Positions 9,252 through 18,819 of a stretch of 64,000 bases of DNA are shown piece by piece. The position numbers were made by a program, and so were the translations under genes. Each line of letters starts with the position of its first letter. The stretch's first letter is position 1. The stretch is from assembly GCA_902801255.1 (NCBI GenBank), contig CADCHO010000004.1, forward strand, positions 1 through 64,000, given 5' to 3'. The DNA comes from an uncultured Eubacteriales bacterium. Lineage in GTDB: Bacteria; Bacillota; Clostridia; Peptostreptococcales; Anaerovoracaceae. Under the pieces are notes generated by a model. It worked only from the letters and a program-made list of their open reading frames with translations, was not told the origin of the DNA and did no database searches.

Positions 9252-10667
9252 TCAGTATCCTACAGCGAGTCCGAACATCAGTATCGCTGATGTGAGTATA
9301 AGATTCAGCAGCTGGAACTTCCACGAGTATCTGAACCATTTACCATAGCTCACGTCGGAAAGTCCGAGTGTTATGAGCAGTCCGGCGTTGGTCGGGTAGA
9401 TGACATTGCTGAATCCGTCGCCGAACGCGAACGCCACTATAGCAAGCTGCATATTGATGCCGAAGAGCTGCGCAAGAGGAGCTATTATCGGTATCAGCAG
9501 AAATGCCTTTGCAGAACCCGATGATATGAAAAAGTTCATCACAAGGCAGATAGCGTAGATGAAGAGCACAACGCCTGCCTTGGACATTCCCCCTGCCATC
9601 AGTTCCGCCCGGTAGAGCAGAGTATCAAGTATCTTTGCCTCAGTCATCGTGTATTTGATAGACGAGGCCATTAGAATCATGAGTATCGATGGAGCGATTG
9701 CTATTATGCCATTCAGGAATGTCCTTCCGAGCTCCCTTAGTCCTGTCCCGGATATGAGCACTGACGCTATACCTGCAGAGAGGAACATCAGCGCCACAAT
9801 TATCATGGTGTAATCCTGCAGTGCCCTGATGAATCCCGAGCTGAGGACTATGAGGATGCCAATACCGAGTATAGTCGCAAAGACTTTAAGGCCTTTGTCC
9901 ATGCGGTCATCCTGCGCGTATCCTAAGCCTTCGCCGAGATCCTCTGCAGGCTTTTCGACTTTTCTGGCATGGCTCCTGATAAACCACAGAATCAGAGCGT
10001 AGATAAGAACGAACGACAGCACCCTCAGCCACATACCGCTGAACATCGGAAGTCCGGCGAGGCTCTGTGCGACTCCGATGGTGAACGGATTCGCTATACC
10101 CGCCGCAAAACCGCAGCCTGTTGCCAGAAGTGACATAGCCACACCGGTGACGTCGTCCCACCCCAGGACCATGGAAAGCGCCACTACTATCGGCGCCATC
10201 GGTATAACCTCTTCAAACGACCCGACCAGTGATCCGAGTGCCATGAAAAAGAACACAAGTACCGCCATCAGCCTGTACTTGACGCTGCCGAACCTATCGA
10301 CTATCTTGGCGAGCATGTAGTTCATCATGCCGCATGCGGTCAGCGAGTTGAACACGCCGCCTATGACCAGCAGGAATATAAGGACGGCGATGATAGTTCC
10401 CGAGCCCTCGGCTCCCAGAACAAGAAAAGGAGACAGGAGCCACTTCCACAGCGGGATGCCTCCCTCCGTGTAATGGAACCCGGTCTCCGTATCTATCACC
10501 ATATTGCCTGATGCATCCTGGATCCTGGCATATTCACCGCCCGGAACTATGAGCGTGAGAACATAGGTAGCGACCATCAGAACAAAAATGATCCCGATGG
10601 CTATAAGAAACGACCTGACACCAATATTGATGCCGGCACTGTTGTCTCTCCTGCCCTTGCCTGCCAT
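9252..10667 (-). CDS. YfcC family transporter (DcuC-like)
   Basis: A 471-residue membrane protein with about 12 hydrophobic segments. ALGSLVGSFEEVIPMAPI, AAGIANPFTIGVAQSLAG and the late SGSAKAFLLIPIIAPL fit the YfcC family of the ion transporter superfamily, thought to carry amino acids, peptide fragments or carboxylates. AAGGAG lies upstream of the ATG. It starts 18 bases after the stop of an M20 peptidase, a common pairing in which the transporter delivers the substrate that the peptidase cleaves; that link is inferred. The GH3 gene follows 21 bases downstream. Confidence 0.78.
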   Translation of the reverse strand: MAGKGRRDNSAGINIGVRSFLIAIGIIFVLMVATYVLTLIVPGGEYARIQDASGNMVIDTETGFHYTEGGIPLWKWLLSPFLVLGAEGSGTIIAVLIFLLVIGGVFNSLTACGMMNYMLAKIVDRFGSVKYRLMAVLVFFFMALGSLVGSFEEVIPMAPIVVALSMVLGWDDVTGVAMSLLATGCGFAAGIANPFTIGVAQSLAGLPMFSGMWLRVLSFVLIYALILWFIRSHARKVEKPAEDLGEGLGYAQDDRMDKGLKVFATILGIGILIVLSSGFIRALQDYTMIIVALMFLSAGIASVLISGTGLRELGRTFLNGIIAIAPSILMILMASSIKYTMTEAKILDTLLYRAELMAGGMSKAGVVLFIYAICLVMNFFISSGSAKAFLLIPIIAPLAQLFGINMQLAIVAFAFGDGFSNVIYPTNAGLLITLGLSDVSYGKWFRYSWKFQLLNLILTSAILMFGLAVGY

Positions 10668-10685
10668 GGCTTAATACTCCTTTTA

Positions 10686-12014
10686 TCAGACGTGCTGGTA
10701 CATGAACCTGTAGAAATCGACAGCCGGTACGAGCGTATCTGTCGAAACGTACTCGTTGATGCCATGTATAGAATCCAGCTGCTCAGCATCAATAGTGAAC
10801 GGCAGGAACCTGATGCACTGATCCGACAATTTGTCAAAGAACCTCGCATCCGAGCCGCCGGTCATGATGTACGGTGTGCAGTCATCGACGCCCGGCACAC
10901 ATGTCTTCACAGCCTGCCTCACGAGCAGGAAGGCTTCTCCCCTGAAGTCTGACAGTCTTGACTCAGGCTCTCTCTGGATCACTTCTGTTTCAAGGCCGAA
11001 CCTTTTGGCAATTTTAGAAATAGCTTTGATCGATGATTCCTGACCCTGATGATGAGAACACCGCATGTCTCCGATCACCCATGCTTCGCTAGGTATGACA
11101 TTGACAGCCTCTCCGCCTCCGCACATGGTGAACGCTATCGTGGTCGATACCATTGCCCCTGCAGCTGAGCTGATTGAAGGCAATAACCTGGCAAGAGCTT
11201 TTCCCCTCTTGCCTGCCCTGTCAAGCACCTTACCTGTCCTGCCCATGTACTGTCCGAGTATTTTTAACATTTCCGCTACAGGCTGAGGCATGTCCACGTC
11301 GAACACCTGATGCCTGTCGACATAAGCCATAAATTTACCCAGTCTGGCCAAAGGGGTGTTTTTCTCAGGAGTGGAAGCATGTCCTCCGGAGGATCTTGCA
11401 GTGAACTTCAGATTAACAACGCTCTTTTCGCCGACGCCTATCATGGCGAAGGTTCCCTTTGCACCGCTTATAGGCTCACGGACGATGTCACCGCCCTCAT
11501 CCAGTACCATTCCGAATCGCATGCCCTGTCCCTGCATCCAGGAGGCCACAGCCTGTGCTCCTGTTCCGAATGTCTCTTCGTTACAGTCAGCCTCGAACCA
11601 GATATCTGCTGCCGGCACGAATCCTTCTGAAGCGAGTTCGTTTGCGGCTTCAAACATTGCCCAGATCCCGCCTTTGTCATCAAGCGTGCCTCTGCCCCAT
11701 ATCTTTCCGTCAGCGATTTCAGCACCGAACGGAGGATATTTCCAGTCTTCCGCCCTGGCAGGAACCACATCGTAATGATTCATGAAGAGAACGGGCATCC
11801 TGGTCGGATCGCTTCCTTTCCACTTCAACAGCAGCGCGCCGTCAAATTCCCTCAGCTCGCAAACTTTCTTCAACGCAGGAAAAAGCTCCCACAGAAGTTC
11901 ACGGAACTCTGCAAAGTTCTCAGCACTGCTGCCGCAGTCAGGATCAGATACTGTTTCTATTCTGATCATCTTCTGCAGGTGTTCAATATATTTCGCCTGT
12001 CTTTCTTTATCCAT
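10686..12014 (-). CDS. M20 family metallopeptidase (carboxypeptidase-like)
   Basis: A 442-residue zinc-dependent hydrolase of the M20/M25/M40 group. Visible ligands are the His of FMNHYDVVP, the Asp of GRGTLDDKGG and the catalytic Glu pair in CNEETFG; the dimerisation domain contains SSGGHASTPEKNTPLARL. It has no signal peptide, so it acts in the cytoplasm on short peptides or N-acyl amino acids. GAGGG lies six bases before the ATG. It shares a direction with the YfcC transporter just downstream, suggesting peptide uptake and cleavage. The substrate is not determined. Confidence 0.83.
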   Translation of the reverse strand: MDKERQAKYIEHLQKMIRIETVSDPDCGSSAENFAEFRELLWELFPALKKVCELREFDGALLLKWKGSDPTRMPVLFMNHYDVVPARAEDWKYPPFGAEIADGKIWGRGTLDDKGGIWAMFEAANELASEGFVPAADIWFEADCNEETFGTGAQAVASWMQGQGMRFGMVLDEGGDIVREPISGAKGTFAMIGVGEKSVVNLKFTARSSGGHASTPEKNTPLARLGKFMAYVDRHQVFDVDMPQPVAEMLKILGQYMGRTGKVLDRAGKRGKALARLLPSISSAAGAMVSTTIAFTMCGGGEAVNVIPSEAWVIGDMRCSHHQGQESSIKAISKIAKRFGLETEVIQREPESRLSDFRGEAFLLVRQAVKTCVPGVDDCTPYIMTGGSDARFFDKLSDQCIRFLPFTIDAEQLDSIHGINEYVSTDTLVPAVDFYRFMYQHV

Positions 12015-12049
12015 GATACCCTCAGTCTGTTCCGGATTGAACGTATATA

Positions 12050-12439
12050 TTACTTTTTCTCTTTCAGCAGGTCGCGGATCTCTGTAAGAAGCTCTACGTC
12101 AGCAGGAACCGGTTCAGGCTCTGCAGGTGCTTCTTCCTCTTCCTTCACAACTACGGACTTTGCCTTGTTGAATGCCTTGAGGATCATAAACAGCACAAGT
12201 GCGACAAGCAGGAAGTCGATGATAGCCTGCAGGAAAGCTCCGTAACCGATGGATGCGTTTCCTACCATGACTGACATGTCTTCTACGCTCTTTCCGCCGC
12301 AGATGATTCCGATGAAAGGCATCAGTATAGCCTCAACAAGAGCGGTAACGATCTTGGTGAAAGCTCCGCCGATGATGATGCCTACTGCCATGTCCATTAC
12401 ATTACCTTTGCTGATAAATTCCTTGAATTCCTTGATCAT
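12050..12439 (-). CDS. mscL: Large-conductance mechanosensitive channel MscL
   Basis: A 129-residue inner-membrane channel that opens on membrane tension to release solutes after osmotic downshock. The first helix, FISKGNVMDMAVGIIIGGAF, carries the characteristic gate region. The second membrane segment (about 72-92) is followed by a Glu/Pro-rich linker and a C-terminal helix ending LLTEIRDLLKEKK, the cytoplasmic bundle. Length is close to the family norm. AAGGAG lies six bases from the ATG. A promoter with a perfect -10 lies upstream, so it probably has its own transcript. Confidence 0.96.
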   Translation of the reverse strand: MIKEFKEFISKGNVMDMAVGIIIGGAFTKIVTALVEAILMPFIGIICGGKSVEDMSVMVGNASIGYGAFLQAIIDFLLVALVLFMILKAFNKAKSVVVKEEEEAPAEPEPVPADVELLTEIRDLLKEKK

Positions 12440-12496
12440 TTCTTTCTCCTTTTCCTTTCTTAGTTATCCAGACATGATGTCTGATTGATAAACACA

Positions 12497-12502
12497 ATTA
12501 TA
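12497..12502 (-). promoter_or_regulatory. -10 element of the probable mscL promoter
   Basis: The minus strand reads TATAAT here, about 57 bases before the mscL start. A matching -35 is poor (TCGACT, 19 bases upstream). A 15-base palindromic stretch, CAGACATGATGTCTG (12470-12484), lies between the -10 and the gene and could be a regulator site or a small hairpin in the leader. Confidence 0.45.
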
Positions 12503-12519
12503 CTACAAAGCTCCTGCGG

Positions 12520-13164
12520 TCAGTCGATGATCTTTACCGATGTGATCACCGGCTGGTCTTCAGATGCAATAGTTCCGTTGTCGTCCAGAGGCTTTGCGTC
12601 AGCAGCGATCTTGTCGACTATATCCTGGCCTTCTGTTACGTGTCCGAATGCAGCATACATGCCATCAAGGTGTGGCGCATCCTCTACCATGATGAAAAAC
12701 TGCGAGCTGGCGCTGTTCGGATCCTGCGCTCTTGCCATGGATATCACTCCTTTGGTATGCGCTATGTTGTTTGCATATCCATTTGCTTCAAACTCACCGA
12801 CAATGTCCTGACCGGATCCGCCGGATCCATCTCCGTTAGGATCTCCGCCCTGGATCATGAACCCGTCAATGATGCGGTGGAACGTAAGTCCGTCATAGAA
12901 GCCGGCATTAGCCAGATCCATGAAGTTCTGTACAGTTATCGGCGCTGTATCTCCATCGAGTTCAACGGAAACAGTTCCATAGTCTTTTATTTCTATCTCG
13001 GCGTGATGTATGCCTATAGGATCTGCTGAGATGAGTTCTGCTGTTTCCGGCTGCGAAGTATCAGCAGTTTCAGCTTCTTCACTGCTTCCTCCGCCGCATC
13101 CGACAAGCAGGATGAGTGACAGTGTCATAAGTGCCACGAGAATGTTTCTGATGTGCTTTTTCAT
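12520..13164 (-). CDS. Cyclophilin-type peptidyl-prolyl isomerase, lipoprotein
   Basis: A 214-residue exported foldase. The N-terminus is a lipoprotein signal, with lysines, a hydrophobic stretch and the lipobox LVGC near residue 25, so the mature protein should be anchored outside the membrane. The cyclophilin domain (about 55-212) shows FHRIIDGFMIQGGDPNGDG, with the catalytic Arg and Phe, and SQFFIMVEDAPHLDGMYAAFG. The start is placed at 13164 because AAAGGA lies eight bases upstream; the earlier in-frame ATG at 13182 overlaps that site. It should catalyse proline isomerisation in secreted proteins. Confidence 0.88.
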   Translation of the reverse strand: MKKHIRNILVALMTLSLILLVGCGGGSSEEAETADTSQPETAELISADPIGIHHAEIEIKDYGTVSVELDGDTAPITVQNFMDLANAGFYDGLTFHRIIDGFMIQGGDPNGDGSGGSGQDIVGEFEANGYANNIAHTKGVISMARAQDPNSASSQFFIMVEDAPHLDGMYAAFGHVTEGQDIVDKIAADAKPLDDNGTIASEDQPVITSVKIID

Positions 13165-13227
13165 TGTTAGCTGTCCTTTCATTTTTTTCGATGTTCAAAA
13201 AATAACACTGCGCCGTTCACAAATCAA

Positions 13228-15915
13228 TCATTGCTTAAGATGATCTCTGATTTCCTGCTCTATGCGCGAAAGCTCCGCGATGAATTCCCTTGACGATATT
13301 CTCAGAGCTCCGTGTGTCCAGGCGTCCTGCTGAACGAGGCTGTCAGAAGACACCACGTATATCTGGCGGTCCTTTACAGCAGCAGTCATGATCCCCATGC
13401 GTATGTCCGCAGGCTCATTCTCAGCAGTGAATACTACTCGTACTCCATTGCGGTCTTCCTCGTGCACTTCACCTGAAGGCACATTATACGCATCAAATAC
13501 AACCGTCACCTCGAATCCGGTATAGCCGGCATAATTGCTCAGTCTGTCCAGAAGCTGGTCTCTGGCCGACCCTCCGTCGCGGTTAAAAAGATCTTTCAGA
13601 TACTCATCAGCGAAAATGATGTTGTATCCGTCTATCAGTATCATGACAGGCTTTTCTGCGCGCTTTTCGGTCTTGTGCTCAAGGCGCGCCTTTATCTCAC
13701 GGTTGCGCGCCTCATTCCGTGCGGCCTCTTCTTCGGAGATCTCAGGCCTGTTTCTGTAGTCTCTTTCAGTCGCCTCCCTGTAGCGCGTCCTTTTTGAAGT
13801 ACCATAGGTGCGTTCAAATATGTTTCTGAGTTCTTTCTCGGCAGCGATCCTTCGCTTTGCCTCTTCCTTTGCATCGAGACTTACTGAAGAATTATTGATC
13901 TGAGGTGAGTACCCGTACACCGGAGCTGCAGCTCTGCTCTTCAGAACGCTTCCGATATGCATATGATCGGCGACTTCATCCCATTTTACTATGTCACTGC
14001 CGCTGTGATTCACGAATACGGAATCGGCAGGATTATCAACGTCTCTTTCCGGATCATATCCTTTTTCTTCAATAACTGATGCTGCATTATGGCATTCATC
14101 ATATCCGCAAGGAATACATGACAGTTTCCCTGCTCCTGATGTGTATCCGCTCAGTACGATCTGATAATCCGATATCTCTGATGCCGGTACGCGACCTTTG
14201 ATCTTTGCGGTATCCTCTGCCTGCTCCAGTTCATCCTGGCTGCCGCCCATCTGCCTTATATCGGTCATTGCCCGGCCCACGCTGCGTGCCGGAAGCTCTA
14301 TCTCGTACCTGCACCACGGCTCAAGCAGCACGGCCTTTCCGTCAGCCCTGGCTTGCATGAGAGCGTTCCTGACAGCCCTGTAGGTAGCTTCTCTGAAGTC
14401 TCCGCCCACCGTATGCTTCTCATGTGCCCTTCCGGCCGCAAGAGTGATGCGTACATCGGTCAGCGGAGCTCCGGTCAGAACTCCTGCATGCTCCTTTTCA
14501 TAAAGATGAGTCATTATGAGCCTCTGCCAGTTGAGCGCAAGCTCATCCTCAGGCACAGAGCTTGTTATCACTATTCCGCTTCCGCGTTCGCCGGGTTCAA
14601 TAATAAGATGGACCTCAGCGTAATGCCTCAGAGGCTCGAAGTGGCCCACTCCCTCATACTTGCCTGCAATGGTCTCCAGATAAAGCACGCTGCCGGTATC
14701 GAAAGTGACGTCGTAACCGAACCGGTCTTTTATCACAGTCTGCAGCACTTCAAGCTGCACCTGTCCCATGAGTCTTATATCTATACTGCCGTCAGGGTTT
14801 CTCGACACATTGAGGGTCGGATCTTCCTCTGCCAGCAGTTTAAGGTCTTTCATCAGAAGATAAGGATCCATGCCTTCAGGCCCTTTTACCGAATAGACCA
14901 TGAAAGGCCTGATCGAGGTCCCGCTCAGAGGCGCTTCAGCGCCCAGGCCGTCTCCCGGCAGGGCCCGCGCGGGCCCCGTCACGGCGCAGACCGTGCCGGC
15001 CGCTGCGGAATCGACAGGGACGCAGCGGCTGCCGGAGAAGAGCAATATCCTGTTCACCTTCTCCTCGCTGCACTCATCTTCCGAAGCACTGTTTATCTTC
15101 ACCTTATCTTTTACTTTAAGTTCTCCGCCGGTTATCTTTATGAAGCACAGCCTTTCGCCATCTTCCGAGGCGGCCGTCTTAAATACTCTCGCCGCGAACT
15201 GTATTCCGCGCTCAGGTTCTTTTGTGTATCTGCCGAGCACTTCAATCAATTCTTCCACGCCTTCGATTTTCAGGGCCGATCCGAAAATGCAAGGTATGAT
15301 CTCTCCTTTTATAACCGAATCAGCGATCTCATCATCCGAGATAGCATCCTCTTCAAGCACTGCCTCTGCAAGATCAGGAGAATAGAGCGTCACCGCATCA
15401 GTAAATGCTTCAGTTCTTTTTGCTGCTCCGCTGAAATCGACCAGTCCTGCATCCAGGTCAGAAGCCAGTTCTTTCAGAATATCCTCCTTATGCCTCACAG
15501 CGATATCCATCTTGTTCACAAACGCAAAGACCGGGATGTTCCTCTCTTTAAGCAGACGGTACAGTGTTTTCGTATGTGCCTGCACACCCTCTGATCCGCT
15601 GATGACCAGAAGCGCATAATCGAGCACTGAGAGTGATCGCTCCATCTCAGCTGCAAAGTCTACATGGCCCGGAGTATCTATGAGAGTCACCTCAGTGTCC
15701 GCACTGTCTCCCTTAATGTTGAACCGCGCCTGCCTTGAGAAGATGGTGATCCCCCGGTTTCTCTCTATGGGATCATCATCGAGGAAAGCATCACCGTGAT
15801 CCACCCTTCCCGCTTTTCTTATCTCTCCCGTGAGGTACAGCAAAGCCTCCGACAAAGTAGTCTTGCCGGCATCAACATGTGCGAGTATTCCCAGTGTGAT
15901 TTTTTTTGAGTTCAT
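13228..15915 (-). CDS. TetM/EF-G-like GTPase fused to a Rae1/YacP-like NYN nuclease domain
   Basis: An 895-residue protein. Residues about 1-660 form a translational GTPase of the ribosomal-protection group: the P-loop AHVDAGKTTLSEALL, then DTPGHVDFAAEM and FVNKMDIA. Domains II-V follow, with a TetM-like end near GRVPASEISDYQ. A charged linker rich in Arg, Glu and Lys (about 665-740) leads to an NYN domain (about 750-895) beginning MILIDGYNIIFADEYL, with VVFDAYNVP and VVSSDSLVQQ. Such domains occur in Rae1 (YacP), an mRNA endonuclease acting in the ribosomal A site. The start lacks an obvious Shine-Dalgarno. It diverges from trkA. Drug resistance is not shown; a ribosome-rescue or mRNA-cleavage role is an inference. 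Confidence 0.85.
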   Translation of the reverse strand: MNSKKITLGILAHVDAGKTTLSEALLYLTGEIRKAGRVDHGDAFLDDDPIERNRGITIFSRQARFNIKGDSADTEVTLIDTPGHVDFAAEMERSLSVLDYALLVISGSEGVQAHTKTLYRLLKERNIPVFAFVNKMDIAVRHKEDILKELASDLDAGLVDFSGAAKRTEAFTDAVTLYSPDLAEAVLEEDAISDDEIADSVIKGEIIPCIFGSALKIEGVEELIEVLGRYTKEPERGIQFAARVFKTAASEDGERLCFIKITGGELKVKDKVKINSASEDECSEEKVNRILLFSGSRCVPVDSAAAGTVCAVTGPARALPGDGLGAEAPLSGTSIRPFMVYSVKGPEGMDPYLLMKDLKLLAEEDPTLNVSRNPDGSIDIRLMGQVQLEVLQTVIKDRFGYDVTFDTGSVLYLETIAGKYEGVGHFEPLRHYAEVHLIIEPGERGSGIVITSSVPEDELALNWQRLIMTHLYEKEHAGVLTGAPLTDVRITLAAGRAHEKHTVGGDFREATYRAVRNALMQARADGKAVLLEPWCRYEIELPARSVGRAMTDIRQMGGSQDELEQAEDTAKIKGRVPASEISDYQIVLSGYTSGAGKLSCIPCGYDECHNAASVIEEKGYDPERDVDNPADSVFVNHSGSDIVKWDEVADHMHIGSVLKSRAAAPVYGYSPQINNSSVSLDAKEEAKRRIAAEKELRNIFERTYGTSKRTRYREATERDYRNRPEISEEEAARNEARNREIKARLEHKTEKRAEKPVMILIDGYNIIFADEYLKDLFNRDGGSARDQLLDRLSNYAGYTGFEVTVVFDAYNVPSGEVHEEDRNGVRVVFTAENEPADIRMGIMTAAVKDRQIYVVSSDSLVQQDAWTHGALRISSREFIAELSRIEQEIRDHLKQ

Positions 15916-15984
15916 CGTCGCTGTGCTGATCGGTTTTGTTTGCTTGTAAAATACGTGTGTGGTATAAGTCTATCAAAAGGACAT

Positions 15985-15990
15985 TATAAT
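15985..15990 (+). promoter_or_regulatory. -10 element of the probable trkA promoter
   Basis: A perfect TATAAT lies 22 bases before the GTG start of trkA, in the 97-base gap between two divergent genes. No good -35 is seen at 16-18 bases, so activation or an extended contact would be needed. Confidence 0.4.
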
Positions 15991-16012
15991 ACAACCATAG
16001 CGAGGCAACAAA

Positions 16013-17371
16013 GTGAAAATCATAGTGATCGGGACCGGAAAAGTCGGCAGTTTACTTATAGAACAGCTGGCTTCGGAAGGTCATCAGATAGTCGCAATAG
16101 ACCGCAATGAGAAAAAACTCCTAGACATACAGAACAGCCTTGATGTTCTTTGTCTGGCCGGAAACGCAGCTGACAGGAACCTGCTTATTGAAGCAGGCAC
16201 CGGGACAGCTGATCTTGTCATTGCTGCAACAAACAGTGATGAGGTAAACATGATCTGCTGTCTTCTGGCAAAAAAGCTCGGCGCATCTCATACAATAGCC
16301 CGTGTCCGCAAGCCGGAACTGGCCGATGAGATAGAAGTGTTCTCAGAAGACATGGGGCTCTCCATGACTATCAACCCTGAGCTATACGCAGCCCAGGAGA
16401 TCTTTTCCGTTCTCCGTTTCCCGGGTCTTATGTCCGTAGAGCCGTTCAGGCACGGTCTTTTTGAGATCGTTGAGTTCCGCCTGGCAGAAGACGGTCCGGT
16501 TACCTCGATGACACTGCAGGAACTTGCCGTCAAATACAACTCAAAAGCTCTGGTATGCGCGATCAGGAGAAACGGTTCCACCTTCATTCCTGACGGCAAC
16601 GCAATTCTCAGAAAAGGCGATGTCATAAGTTTCGCAGCTGAACCGAATGAGGCTGAGCACTTTCTCAAACTCTGCGGCATCAAAAGCCGCATGCCTAAAC
16701 ATGTCATCATTATCGGTGCCGGTATGATCGCATATTATCTCATCCGCATGATGCGCGGCATAGGCATGAAACCTGTAATACTCGATAATGATCCGGTTAC
16801 GGCTGAAACGTTCAACCAGCTTCTCCCTGATGTTCTGGTACTGAACGCAGACGGCACAAACAGAGATGTCCTTGACGAAGAAGGCCTTGATACGGCAGAC
16901 GCTTTCATAAGTCTCACCGGAACAGACGAAGTAAACATACTGATGGGTATGTACGCGCAGCGCGAGGGAGTACCTAAAGTTGTAACGAAGATCTCAAAGA
17001 GCAGCATGATCGATCTGATAGATTCAGACCGTGTCGGCAGTATCGTGTGTCCGCGTGACATAGTGACAAGCCGTGTCATAAGCTATGTGCGCGCTGCGGA
17101 AAGCGCGGGCAGCAGCAATGTTGAGACCGTATACCGCATATCTGAGCAGACAGCAGAAGCTCTTGAATTCATAGTGAAAGAAAAGCATGACGATCTGACC
17201 GGCATCCCTCTCAAGGATCTCAGATTCAGGGATGGCATTCTTATATGTGCCTTATTGCGCAATGGTTCAGTTATCATACCTCGAGGCAATGACACCATTG
17301 AGCAGGGAGACCATGTCATCATAACAACAACACTTAAGCAGCTGACGGATCTTTCCATGATCCTGAAATAA
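16013..17371 (+). CDS. trkA: Trk potassium uptake regulatory subunit TrkA
   Basis: A 452-residue cytoplasmic protein that gates the TrkH channel in response to nucleotides. It is a tandem of two RCK modules. The first has a Rossmann nucleotide-binding motif, VIGTGKVGSLL, at residues 4-14 and an Asp at the end of strand two (IVAIDRNEKKL). The second begins near residue 228 with IIIGAGMIAYYL and has ILDNDP. Each is followed by a TrkA-C domain; the second contains GIPLKDLRFRDGILI. The start is GTG with GAGG seven bases upstream. trkH starts three bases after its stop. Confidence 0.93.
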   Translation: MKIIVIGTGKVGSLLIEQLASEGHQIVAIDRNEKKLLDIQNSLDVLCLAGNAADRNLLIEAGTGTADLVIAATNSDEVNMICCLLAKKLGASHTIARVRKPELADEIEVFSEDMGLSMTINPELYAAQEIFSVLRFPGLMSVEPFRHGLFEIVEFRLAEDGPVTSMTLQELAVKYNSKALVCAIRRNGSTFIPDGNAILRKGDVISFAAEPNEAEHFLKLCGIKSRMPKHVIIIGAGMIAYYLIRMMRGIGMKPVILDNDPVTAETFNQLLPDVLVLNADGTNRDVLDEEGLDTADAFISLTGTDEVNILMGMYAQREGVPKVVTKISKSSMIDLIDSDRVGSIVCPRDIVTSRVISYVRAAESAGSSNVETVYRISEQTAEALEFIVKEKHDDLTGIPLKDLRFRDGILICALLRNGSVIIPRGNDTIEQGDHVIITTTLKQLTDLSMILK

Positions 17372-17374
17372 TTC

Positions 17375-18817
17375 ATGAAAACCAAGGTAGTATTACATAC
17401 AGTCGGACAAATATTGTTAATAGAGGCAGGTCTGCTTATCATTCCCGTATTTGTGGGACTCATTTATCATGAGCAGGCTTCAGTCCGTGCATTTCTGATC
17501 ACAATAGTCCTTACTGCGGCTGCAGGCGGACTTCTCAGACTTGTCAAACCGGGCAAAAGCAGCATCTATGCGCGCGAAGGTCTTGCCATCACCGGCATTT
17601 CATGGATATTGCTCAGTTTCTTTGGCTGTCTTCCTTTTGTCATAAGCAGGCAGATTCCGGGATTCATTGATGCTTTCTTCGAGACCGTCTCCGGTTTTAC
17701 CACTACCGGTTCGAGCATACTGAATGATATAGAGGCGCTCGACAATGCCATGCTGTTCTGGCGCAGCTTTACACACTGGGTAGGCGGCATGGGGGTACTT
17801 GTATTCAGCATGATAATAGTCCCTCTCGGCGGCAAGCGAAGCATGTATATTCTCAGAGCTGAAGCACCGGGTCCTTCTTCTGCTAAACTGGTACCGAAAA
17901 TGCGCGACACCGCAGCGATACTATATGGTATTTATTTTGCGATGTCTGCATTGCTTCTGGTTCTTCTTCTCGCAGGAGGGATGCCTCTGTTTGACTGTTT
18001 CATCAATGTTTTTGGAACTGCCGGTACAGGCGGTTTCTCGAACCACAGCGCAAGTATAGGCTACTATGACAGTGAGTACTTTGAAACCGTACTGGGAGTG
18101 TTCATGATCCTCTTCGGTGTCAACTTCAACGTTTACTACCTGATCTTTCTGAAAAGATTCAAGGCCGCTGTCAAAAGTGAGGAATTTCACTGGTATCTGG
18201 GCATCATTGCCTTTGCCGTGATAACCATAGCAATAAATATAAACAGCCTGTACGGATCACTCCATCAGGCTGTACGTCATTCATTCTTTTCTGTTTCATC
18301 GATCATCACTACGACCGGATTCGGCACAATGGATTTTGACCAGTGGCCGGAGTACTCGCGCACTCTTCTGGTTTTGCTGATGTTCATCGGTGCGTGTGCC
18401 GGAAGCACGGGCGGCGGACTTAAAGTTTCAAGAGTCATGCTGCTTCTTCGTACTGCCAAAAGAAGCATGCGCAGGATGCTCCACTCAAGATCCGTGGAAA
18501 GCATCCGCTTTGAAGGACGGATCGTGGAGGAAGATACACTTAATACCTGCATGGTCTATCTCACCGTATATTGCCTTGTAACAGTAGCCAGCGTGGTCCT
18601 GGTATCCCTCAACAATTTCCCGTTTGAGGTAAATGTGACGGGTGTAATAGCCTGTATAAACAACATCGGTCCCGGTCTGGGAATGGTCGGTCCGGCAGGC
18701 AATTTCGCAGCCTTCTCCGGGCTTTCGAAGCTGGTGCTTGCTTTTGACATGCTCGCGGGCAGACTGGAGCTCTTCCCTGTACTCTTCCTTTTCTCGCTTA
18801 GGACCTGGAAGCGCTGA
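17375..18817 (+). CDS. trkH: Trk potassium uptake channel subunit TrkH
   Basis: A 480-residue membrane protein of the SKT superfamily that takes up K+. Four pore-like repeats are visible: ETVSGFTTTGSSI, FGTAGTGGFSNH, SSIITTTGFGTMDF and INNIGPGLGMVGP. GACAGSTGGGLKVSR is a TrkH signature before the later helices. It follows trkA with a three-base gap and is surely co-transcribed. Its stop lies two bases from the stop of the convergent K+ channel gene. No terminator is seen at the junction, so the two messages overlap at their ends. Confidence 0.93.
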   Translation: MKTKVVLHTVGQILLIEAGLLIIPVFVGLIYHEQASVRAFLITIVLTAAAGGLLRLVKPGKSSIYAREGLAITGISWILLSFFGCLPFVISRQIPGFIDAFFETVSGFTTTGSSILNDIEALDNAMLFWRSFTHWVGGMGVLVFSMIIVPLGGKRSMYILRAEAPGPSSAKLVPKMRDTAAILYGIYFAMSALLLVLLLAGGMPLFDCFINVFGTAGTGGFSNHSASIGYYDSEYFETVLGVFMILFGVNFNVYYLIFLKRFKAAVKSEEFHWYLGIIAFAVITIAININSLYGSLHQAVRHSFFSVSSIITTTGFGTMDFDQWPEYSRTLLVLLMFIGACAGSTGGGLKVSRVMLLLRTAKRSMRRMLHSRSVESIRFEGRIVEEDTLNTCMVYLTVYCLVTVASVVLVSLNNFPFEVNVTGVIACINNIGPGLGMVGPAGNFAAFSGLSKLVLAFDMLAGRLELFPVLFLFSLRTWKR

Positions 18818-18819
18818 TA

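Noticed and set aside
14353..15594. Long open frame on the plus strand inside the GTPase gene
   Set aside because: It has no ribosome site or recognisable domains and mirrors the codon pattern of the real minus-strand gene.
13228..15915. Acquired tetracycline-resistance gene
   Set aside because: It is TetM-like but longer, has a nuclease domain, and sits among housekeeping genes without transposon ends; resistance cannot be claimed.
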